Shown here: in pieces, positions 52,624 through 61,710 of the stretch
Position numbering within the stretch: position 1 is the stretch's first letter
Layout: each line of letters starts with the position of its first letter
Program-made: the position numbers and the translations under genes
NCBI GenBank assembly: GCA_963580285.1
Contig: OY757026.1
Span: 43,393,431-43,457,430 of the forward strand
DNA: 64,000 nt
Source: Lucinisca nassula
Taxonomy: Eukaryota > Mollusca > Bivalvia > Lucinida > Lucinidae
Direction of reading: 5' to 3'
The notes under the pieces: generated by a model
Told to the model about the DNA's origin: nothing
Database searches by the model: none
What the model saw: only the letters and a program-made list of their open reading frames with translations

Positions 52624-55254
52624 TCAGTTTGGTGTAAGATAAAGCTGAACAAAGCAGACAACTTATTACTTGGATGTATATATAGGAGCCCAAACAGCTC
52701 GGATGTAAATACAGAACATATGTTCGAAATATTAAAAAATGCAAGGAATTTAAGAACAAGCCACTTACTAATTGTCGGAGACTTTAATATAAAAGATATA
52801 AACTGGTTAGATCAAACAACAGAGGCAAACGAAACACAAATTCCCTTCAAGTTTATTGAGTGCACTAGAGACTGTTTCATTTTTCAACACGTCCAAGAAC
52901 CTACAAGATTCAGATCAAATAACACCCCCTCTATTTTGGATTTGGTATTCACAAATGAAGAAAATATGGTTTCCAATTTAACGTATCTTTCAGGACTGGG
53001 TGGGAGTGACCATCTGATTTTAGATTTCAGTTTTAACTGTTATGCAAATTGCAGTGCTCCTTCTTTCAAAAAACTGAACTTTTTCAAGGGGAATTACTCT
53101 GCTATTAGAAAAGAATTGGATAAGGTAGACTGGAACCTGTATATGCAGGGGCTGAACTTGTCGGATTCCTGGGAGTTTCTTACAGATAAGCTTACCAGAT
53201 TAATACAGATAAACATACCAGAGAGTAAGATATCTCGTGAGACCGGCAAGAATAGACCCAACATAAGTCAGAAATGCCTAAACGCTATTAGAACAAAGCA
53301 TAAAAAGTGGACCAAATACAGAAACTCAATGTCAAATAGCAATTACGAAAATTATAAAACTGCAAGAAACAGAGTAAAATCAGAACTAAGAAAATCCAAG
53401 TACGAATATGAAAAAGACCTAGCAAACAAAATCAAAACAGATAATAAGCTCTTCTGGAGTTACGTCCGCTCGAAAACAAAAACAAAAACAAGCTTGGGAG
53501 AACTAGAATCACCTGATGGTTCATTAACCAGCGATAGCCAGGAAAAGGCGGATCTACTAAACACATTCTTCACGAGTGTATTCGAAGTTGAGGGAAATGG
53601 AGACTTACCTGAATTTCAAGATCGTACTTTCTCAGTACCACTTTTCTCCTTTGAAGTTACAGAAAGAAACTTAAATAAAGCCATAGATAAAATCAAAGCC
53701 GGAAAGTCCCAAGGCCCAGATAATATCCATCCTAAGCTAATTAAAGAATGTAAAGAATCATTACTAGTGCCTTTGCGCCTGGTCTTTACAAAATCTTAAA
53801 AAGAAAGCAAAATACCCAACATATGGAAAGTAGGGCATTTCTCTGCGATATACAAAAATGGACCAAGAACAAAGGCTGAAAATTATCGTCCTATCAGCCT
53901 TACTTCAGTGCCCGGCAAGATCATGGAGAGACTGATTCGAGATCAAATCGTAGAACATATGTCAGAAAATCAATTCTTTTCCACTGAACAGCATGGATTC
54001 ATATGTGGGAAATCCTGTACTACACAGTTGCTTGAATTCTTAGAAGACTTAACAGAAGCTCTGGATAGCGGGAGAGATATTGATGTTGTCTACCTTGACT
54101 TCTGCAAGGCTTTCGACAAGGTGCCCCACAGGCGACTACTAAAAAAATTATGGGCCTATGGTATTCGAGGACAAATACACTCCTGGATATCTGAATTCCT
54201 CTCAGATAGAACACAGAGGGTAATTGTGGATGGGAAAAGGTCTACGACAGCTAAAGTAACAAGTGGAATCCCTCAGGGTAGCGTCCTAGGCCCTATTCTG
54301 TTCCTGCTGTTCATTAATGACTTACCAACAGTGATTCATGTATTCAAGAAGCTCTTTGCTGACGACGCTAAAGTTTACCACACAGTATCAACAATGGCAG
54401 AAATCACCCATTTCCAAGACGCCATTGATAAATCGATGGAATGGGCAGACAACTGGCGCATGACATATAACTACAAAAAATGTAAGCACATGCATCTAGG
54501 TAATCATGACCTAGGCCAGATCTACACAATGAAAAAGGGAACAGAAAGGATACCTATTGAACAGGTTAACTCTGAAAAAGACCTTGGGGTCATAGTAGAT
54601 AAATCTTTAAAATTCACTGAACATATCAGCTCCAAAATCAAAACTGCAAATCGAAATCTGGGACTAATCTTTAGGACATTTACATATATAGACAAGGATA
54701 TATTCTTGAACCTATACAAATCTCTAGTACGTTCGCACTTAGAATATGCCTCATCGGTATGGTCGCCCTTGTACAAAAAAGACAAAATTGCATTGGAAAA
54801 TGTCCAAAGACGTGCCACGAAATTAGTAAAAAGTGTTTCCAACCTGCCATATCAAGAGAGACTCCGTGTTTTGGGTCTGCCAAGTCTTGAATATCGACGC
54901 GAGAGAGCTGATGTAATCCAAGTCTACAAGATCTTACATGATATAGATAAGGTTGATAAAGGCAAACTCTTTACGTTATCCGAATACACCGCCACCCGAG
55001 GCCATTCACTTAAACTATTTAAACGAAGATCTCGACTAGGAATTCGAGCAAACAGTTTCAGCAATAGAGTCGTTGACATTTGGAACAGTCTACCAGAATC
55101 AGTTGTGCAAGCACCCTCCCTGAACAGCTTCAAAAGTAGGCTAAATAGCTGGTGGCATCACCACCCATTCAAGTTTGAACCAGCATGTTACGTTCCCGGA
55201 CTAAATACAAGAAACCAGTATCCAAATGCGTCTGGAAGAGGCAGAAATGCCTGA
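52624..55254 (+). pseudogene. LINE 2: CR1-like endonuclease-reverse transcriptase, one in-frame stop
   Basis: The frame opens inside the endonuclease (VWCKIKLNKADNLLLGCIYR at 52627), so the 5' half is missing where LINE 1 ends. GDFNIKDINW and GSDHLILDF are the last endonuclease motifs. RT follows: GKSQGPDNIHP, a TAA at 53797-53799, then in the same frame ENYRPISLTS, MERLI, YLDFCKAFDKVPH (Asp64 of the downstream frame), GIPQGSVLGP, LFADDAKVY (Asp152-153), DLGVIVD, and RSHLEYASSVW. There is no frameshift between 52624 and 55254; the single TAA is the only break I see within the retained part. The motif set is typical of the CR1 clade. Confidence 0.86.
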
Positions 55255-55509
55255 TATCGACGTCGACAACAGTAAGAACAGTAAGTAAGATTTTTTCTTT
55301 TTCTCATCATCTTTGGAAAATGTGATGTATGTTTATTTGTTATATCACTCCATATGAAGTATTCAAAATGTCTCTGTATTTGCCACTATCATGTGCATGT
55401 ATCTATTACTGTAATACAGTTTTGTAGGGGAGGGCCGTAACTAATGTTGGCAGAACTTGTGGCCCGACCCTGTTGCTAGATTTATGATGCAATAAAATAT
55501 ATTTATACT
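55255..55509 (+). mobile_element. LINE 2: 3' untranslated region
   Basis: It follows the RT stop and ends with GGCCCGACCCTGTTGCTAG and ATGCAATAAAATATATTT directly before the 9-bp target duplication. The lack of a long poly-A is usual for CR1-type elements. An AATAAA lies about 15 bases from the end. Confidence 0.75.
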
Positions 55510-55952
55510 ATATGGTCAAGGTTAAGGTTTTCGGTTAAGGACGACGCCAGACGACAACGAAGACGCCGGAGTGATGACAATAGCTCGAAAGTTTTTTTTT
55601 TTTCAAAAAACAGACGAGCTAAAAAGTAAAAGAAGAGAAGAAAGTACATACTTTGACACATATTTATTATTTTGGCCAAAGGTGGAACGGTTCAATTAAG
55701 AGCAAATAATTAAATACACTCCTACATTCAAAACTCTTGTGAAAATTTACAGTGTTCCATTAAACATCGATAAGAACCCCCAAATAGTTTAATCAATAAT
55801 TTCCCTCTTGAGAGCCCCAATACTAAAATACGGATATGTCAGTTCCATACTAGAAAGGTCAAAATGTAAACAGACGCCGGCGATTGTTTTGGCAGCTTAC
55901 AAATCTCGTGAGAAATAAAATAAAAATGTGAGATACGAAATCGCATAGCAAA

Positions 55953-55976
55953 ATGGCGGGAAATACATTGCTACAG
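55953..55976 (+). CDS. Duplicate of the possible first exon at 40553
   Basis: Identical to 40553-40576 with the same CAG/GTAGGA boundary. It was copied by the segmental duplication, so identity is not independent support. Confidence 0.2.
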
Positions 55977-56259
55977 GTAGGAAATTATGTATTACCTCTC
56001 GGATTGGCATTTCTTCTCAGTTTGACATAAGTGACAGATAGCGGTAAATTTGACCTCAGGATTCCCCGAGTTGGTAATGTCCTGTGACGTCACGCACACG
56101 AAAATACCGATCTTATGTACAATTGGCGAAATTCGATTATTGGCGAAATTCACTTACGCTTCTATAGTCATCTTGACGTTTTGTTTTGTTTGTTTGAGGT
56201 TTAACGTCCCCGTCCACACTGTAAAGGTCATTTTGGAGACCTGGCTTCCAATTTTGTGG

Positions 56260-56455
56260 TAGTTGGCAAACAGTACAGGCCCAGATCAGACGCAACAGAA
56301 CGCGACGTCTGATCAGGGTCTACACTATTTGCAAAACATTCAGCCAGTTTACAAAGAGATTTCGAAGAAATCACAACGTGAGACCTCAAAATTTTGAAAT
56401 GGACTCCTGTTATATGCAGGAAGCGGGAATATTCCATTTGGTGCAAAAAGGGTTA
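56260..56455 (+). mobile_element. piggyBac-like MITE (family 1), left end lost
   Basis: Duplicate of 44797-45018, starting inside the element at TAGTTGGCAAACAG, where the 3.96-kb deletion joined it to a truncated SINE-A (56190-56258). It keeps the right end GGTGCAAAAAGGGTTAA. Confidence 0.8.
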
Positions 56456-57379
56456 AAGGCAATGATTTCTTATACTGTTCCCTGAACATCATCAAACGCC
56501 GTGTTGTTCGGCTTTTGACCGGGTCGTCACCGTCTGTCAAACTCAACACATGATTCCTTTCCAGATCCAGACTCACCTTGGCGTGCACTGATTGCCTAGA
56601 CCGTGGCCTGGACCTGCATGTCCAAATAAAATAAAATAAAATAAAATAAAATATAAAGGATCATTTCTGTGTGAAATGAACAGCTGAATTAACTTATTTT
56701 CTTCGGGCCTCCGTGGCCTAATGGGTAAGAGCGCTGGCTCTTCATCATTAGGTCGGCTACATGTGAGAACGTGAAGTTGGGATGGGTTTTCTCCTCCGGT
56801 TGCTCTGTTTTTATGCCCCGCCAAGAAGTGAGGAGGGCCACATAGTTGTCCTCTGTACGCCACACTTTGTAGTATTGTTCTTGTCTCCGCAACTCCTCGT
56901 ACATTGTTTGATGTAGGGCACACAGTTCAGACATGCATTGAAAATATGCATAAAGCAAACAGGATTCTGATTGCAAAATTATGTCCCCTTGGACGACAAA
57001 CATTTTGGTCATATGTGTAGCAGAAGTGTTCGTGTCTCCGCAACTCCTCTTACAGTTTTTTGTGCAGGACATTGAAACTTGCTACACAAGTATATATCTG
57101 ACCATGTTTGTTGTTTTACGGACCAGTCAACACCTAAGGTCATGTTGGGTCGGTCAGTTACCTTCACTGTTCCGATACAAGCTTAGACCTTATAAGCTAC
57201 TAAGTGAAGCCCCTACCCCACCCCTCCCCGACAATAAGTGTCAGCAGCCGATGAGTCGACTGCCGAGTGATCACGCAACCGTCCATCTGAAGCCGTTGCC
57301 AAGCGATGAGGTATTAGAACTAGGAAAGATGGTATAGAGCAGAAAACAAACAAACAAACAAACAACCGAAGAGCCCACC

Positions 57380-57660
57380 GAGTCTTGAAGAAAATAGATG
57401 GGCTGCATGATACTTCCACGCAGAGCTGAAACTGACCGCACACGAGCACTGGTAAACCGCTTAGAGGAACTAAGCTTGCACAGGCAAAGCGGTGCAAGTC
57501 GGACCGTGCATGCTTATAAACCCTTTTTGTTTCATTGGGCGAAAGGGCTTGAGATGTCATTTCATCTCAATGTCGGGTAAAAGTCCCACAAAATTGAAAG
57601 CAACGTCTTCAAAGTGACCTATACAGTGTTGACGGGGACGTTAAACCTCAAATCAAACCA
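57380..57660 (+). mobile_element. SINE-A (duplicate of 45965-46244)
   Basis: Same insertion with the same neighbours as at 45965. A few single-base differences, for example ATACTTCCACG here against ATGCTTCCACG there, and a broken CAAAC tail. The upstream tRNA-like head at 56708 is likewise a duplicate of 45288. Confidence 0.82.
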
Positions 57661-57739
57661 ACAAACGAAGAACGCCCCGGCACTGAAAGCGTCTTCACAC
57701 ATACACTACTTCGCGTAGAGGCGCATTTGTTAAAAGGTT

Positions 57740-58558
57740 ATCAAACTACTCCTTAAGGAGCTGTCTGATCTGGGCCCATATTGTTTGCAGCCATAACTTT
57801 TAAAGTTAAAATGTTATCAAACTACTCCTACAGGAGCTGTCTGATCTGTGCCCATATTGTATTCAACCATGCCTTCTAAAGTTAAAAGGTTATCAAACTA
57901 CTCCAACAGGAGCTGTCTGATCTGGGCCCATATTGTTTGCAACCGTAACTTTTAAATTTAAAAGGTTATCAAACTTCTCCTACAGGAGCTGTCTGATCTG
58001 GGCCCATATTGTTTGCAGCCATGCCTTTTTAAGTTAAAAGGTTATCAAACTACTCCTTCAGGAGCTGTCTGATCTGTGCCCATATTGTTTGCAGCCATAA
58101 CTTTTAAAGTTAAAAGGTTATCAACTACTCCTACAGGAGCTGTCTGATCTGGGCCCATAGTGTTTTTAACCATGCCTTTTAAAGATAAAAGGTTATCAAA
58201 CTACTCATACAGGAGCTGTCTGATCTGGGCCCATCTTGTTTGCAGCCATAACTTTTTATTAAACTACTCCTACAGGAGCTGTCTGATCGGGACCCATATT
58301 GTTTGCAGCCATAACTTTTAAAGTTAAAAGGTTATAAAACTTCTCCTACAGGAGCTTTCTGATCTGAGCCCATAGTGTTTGCAGCCATGTCTTTTAAAGT
58401 TAAAATGTTATCAAACTAATCCTTCAGGAGCTGTCTGATCTGGGCCCATATTGTTTGTAGCCATAACTTTTAAAGTTAAAATGTAATGAAACTACTCCTA
58501 CAGGAGCTGTCTGATCTGGGCCCATATTGTTTGCAACCATAACTTTTAAAGTTAAAAG
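57740..58558. repeat. 76-bp satellite, left of the Penelope-like element
   Basis: About eleven units of the same satellite as 46310. It ends with GTTAAAAG at 58558, where the Penelope-like element starts, and resumes at 61711 with AAAAGGCTATCAA. Confidence 0.9.
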
Positions 58559-59134
58559 TAGAAGTAGATCAAAGATCAGGAATCGATACAATTAACTTAC
58601 TCCACCCATCAAAGACACCAAAGGGAAAGAAACACACACATTAAGCGACCAGACCATAATGGAAACCTAAACAAAGGAAGGCCATAAGGACAGTTACTTT
58701 CCCACAAAATGGCCATATGGCCATCCAAAATAAAAAGACACAAGTGATACACACAGTAAGCAACAAACAAAACCATAAATAAACCGCCACAGAAGAACCG
58801 CCTTGGAACGGTCAGTGGAATGATATTCACTGGGGGGCTTAAATCGATTTTACGTGGCCACAATCCTCGCCCTTACTTCCGTCGCGATTTAGACAAATAA
58901 TTTGTTCAGTCTGCATGAAGGCCTCCTAACTCAACAGTGCAACATCTCCGTGAACACAAAAATAAAAAAACCACAGAGGTGAGACAACGGTGAGGACTCG
59001 ACAGCAAGAAACCACTGAAATGCTGGAGCAAAAGAAAACCAACAGTTAGACTCCGATGGGCCCGACCAGAGACAGAGCATCAGGCACCAACCAACATTAC
59101 CTTGAATTAGATCTCTCTAATTCTCAATAAGCCT
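58559..59134 (-). mobile_element. Penelope-like element: 3' untranslated region
   Basis: Minus-strand region after the RT stop. It shares its whole length with the fragment at 10709-11300, so it is a true part of the element. The 3' end at 58559 abuts the satellite, with AAAAG (58554-58558) repeated at 61711-61715, a probable 5-bp target duplication. Confidence 0.8.
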
Positions 59135-61441
59135 TTACGTTGGAGCCGTCATAGAATCTGAGGCCTGACCCACCGGCGTGCAAGTAAAGAGGGAAGCAAA
59201 GTTGCCAACCGTGATTAGGTTAACTACCATGCATGCAGTCTGTCGTATAACATCCATGTTGTACCCAATCTTTTTATATCGAAGAATGATTTTACGAAAT
59301 TGGGTGCTGAAGTCATTGCGTTTATATATTTTTCTGAATTTATATACCAAGTCACCATAAAATTCGGGTTCCGATAGACCTTGTTGCAGAAGAGATCTGA
59401 GTCCAACATTGAATTTTGAAATTAAATCAGAATAGCGTCTATAAAATTTTGAAAAGGCTTTGCGTAGTTTATGGTACCGATAACCCTGATTAAGGAGTTT
59501 AGCCGTTAATAATTTATAACGAGTGTTGAAGTCAGTTACATGACTACACACTCTAGCAAATCGAATTAATTGCGAAATATAAACGCCATAGGTTGGCGCA
59601 CGAGGAACATCACCATCCAAAAAAGGAAAATTTACAATCTCAAAATCAAAGTCATCGCGTTTATCATAAATTTTGCACGAAACAAATCCATCTACAATAG
59701 ATAGATGTAAATTCAAAAACGGGGCCTCGGTATCAGAAGAATTTGCTTTATTTAACTGAAGTTCTGGGGGGTAAATCTGACTGATCAAACCATCGAAATA
59801 GGTATTATCAATATTTAATAAATCATCTAAATATCTAGAAGTGGAGCTACAAGCTTCAATAATTTCAGATTGGTTATCAATGGAAAGCGACAACATGACG
59901 TCTCTTTCATAACAATACAAGAACAGATCAGCCACAAGAGGTGCGCAATTCGTACCCATCAGAATACCCACAATTTGTCTAAATAACTTAGTACCGAATC
60001 TAATATAAATATTGTCAAGTAGAAAGGTGAGGGCTTCACACACTTTCTGACATGACCAAAGTGTATAATTCTTATGCTCTTTAGGAGTGAAAAATGCATT
60101 TCTGACATTACATGCAAGATAGAGAGAATCTTCTCTGTGAAAAGCCCATTAAATTAAATCATTAAGCTTTTCTTTTATAAGATTATGAGGAAGTGTAGTG
60201 TAAAGAGTGGAAAAATCGTAAGTAGACAGACTTTAAGCACGAAAATGTCTGGATTTCAATTTATTTAAAACCTCATTCGAATTTTTTATAGACCAAAACA
60301 GATTTCTTCCTGATCTTTCAAAGACTTTATCACAATATTTAATTACATGCGTTTTAATAGCAGTAAGGCAGGAAGTTAATAATTTAGAAAGTTCAGTGGT
60401 AGTGCAAGAGCTAGAATTTGCAATAAACCGTGCTTTGTAAGGTCTTTTATGAAGTTTTGGTAACCAGTATAGCGTAGGAAGCTTGTCTTGGCCTTCGTTA
60501 ACACACACAGCAAACTTGGTGGCTGAAAGACAAACATGTTTATCTACTATAGCCCTCTCTTCAGCTAAAGGCTGGAGTTCATAGGCCTTAGTACCACCAA
60601 GCTCCTGCTTAAGCGTGTTAACATAGTGGAGCCGTCACACAACGACGACGTTGTTAGCGGCCTTGTCTGCAGGGGCCAAAACATACTTCTTATGAAATTC
60701 TTGAATACCTAGTTTAAGATGACGTAAAGATGTCTTGGGCTTAGGAGGTAATAAGTAAGTATTTGGAGAATAGAAAGAAATGCGTTTATTCACTAATTTT
60801 AAAATGCTAAGTTTCCAGTCCTTAAGAGCTTTATGCTCAACATACTCTCGCTTACACCATCGATTACCGAATTCATTCAAGGAAGCAGCGATTTCATCTC
60901 TACATTTACTGAAATCAATTTTAGAAGGAAACCGATATTTCGGTCCTTTAGAAATTATATTTCTTATCCTAGAATCAGGAATAATTTTCAAATTGCCAGT
61001 AATTACATGACCAGCAGCAGGATAGCAATACTTTGAGTTTTTACAATCACATGCATCAGGAGTATTAGTATCAATATCAGGATCTGAAACAAGTTTATTG
61101 AAATTAAAAATGATAGATCTTACAGGTTTGTTATATTTATAGCAAATTATAGGTGTTTCAGTATTTTGAAAATAAGCAGGAATGGAAGAAAGCACCGATC
61201 TCTCACGGAAGATACTGGGCAAATCTATAAAATCCATACCCTTATTAATGAAGGATATTTTGAAGAAATGGCGTTTATGATTAATTTCAGAATCAATGTA
61301 AGGACGGAGAGTATGCTTAGTATAGCCTCTAGTTAAGAGAGCAGCATCATATAACTGATGAGAACCATCGTAGAATTTATTCGCCTCGGTGTCCAGAAGA
61401 CGTAAAACAGAAACGGGTAATGAACTTAAAAATGAAAGCAT
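59135..61441 (-). pseudogene. Penelope-like reverse transcriptase, one frame with three stops
   Basis: The open stretches 61441-60635, 60508-60233 and 60043-59135 are all in one frame and read as one protein. The first has NEFGNRWCKRE and ends VLAPADKAANNVVVV. The second has LPTLYWLPKLHKRPYKARFIA. Between the second and third, STYDFSTLYTTLP carries the motif A aspartate (codon 60217-60215). The third has GILMGTNCAPLVADLF and YLDDLLNID (motif C, residues 71-74), then a long C-terminal domain with NFPFLDGDVPRAPTYGVY. Breaks are TGA at 60635-60637, TAA at 60233-60235 and TAA at 60149-60151. No endonuclease follows the RT. In life such enzymes copy RNA at exposed chromosome ends or nicks. Confidence 0.85.
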
Positions 61442-61477
61442 AGAGTGGCGTCCATGATTTAATAATATAATTGACAG

Positions 61478-61710
61478 TCACTTCAGTCTAGTATTGTTTC
61501 GTTTAAACGCACGTGATTTACGTTTAAAGTTACCATTTTTCCTGGTGCCGTGAGATCTAGTTCTGCGTTTTTGACATTCCAGGAGCGAGAAAATATCAAA
61601 GTCCGGCATTCTGGAAATATTACCCTCATGATAAATGTTGTCATTAAATCCCAGTGGAAAAGGGGTCTGTAAAAATTTAATCCATTTCAGTTCAGCTTCA
61701 TGTCTATCCT
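61478..61710 (-). pseudogene. Penelope-like element: upstream endonuclease remnant
   Basis: In the same frame as the RT, separated by a TGA at 61478-61480. It reads HEAELKWIKFLQTPFPLGFN, then DFDIFSLLECQKRR and a basic tail RSHGTRKNG. The WIK.L.T..P.G.ND pattern matches the final part of a GIY-YIG endonuclease. The GIY and YIG half is missing because the element is 5'-truncated at 61710, against the satellite. An endonuclease before the RT is the permuted order described for Naiad/Hydra-type Penelope-like elements. Confidence 0.62.

Larger units (their letters stand above)
47263..55509 (+). mobile_element. Composite LINE-bearing insertion with 9-bp target duplication
   Basis: ATATGGTCA occurs at 47254-47262 and 55510-55518. 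The matching empty site, with one ATATGGTCA, is at 39971-39979 in the first duplication copy. The right end is the 3' end of the CR1-like LINE (...GATGCAATAAAATATATTT), as expected for a LINE-driven insertion. The left 1.8 kb is not LINE sequence. It holds two MITEs and two P palindromes, so the insert is either a LINE with later nested insertions or a multi-step rearrangement. Confidence 0.75.
46881..58290 (+). repeat. Segmental tandem duplication, second copy
   Basis: Order: left part to 47262, an 8247-bp insertion, left part resumed 55510-56258, then directly the right part from 56260. The 3.96 kb that lie between the two parts in the first copy are missing. The junction joins CCAATTTTGTGG of a SINE-A to TAGTTGGCAAAC of a MITE, with GG shared. 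Small differences (66-, 65-, 43- and 14-bp indels) separate the copies. Confidence 0.86.
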
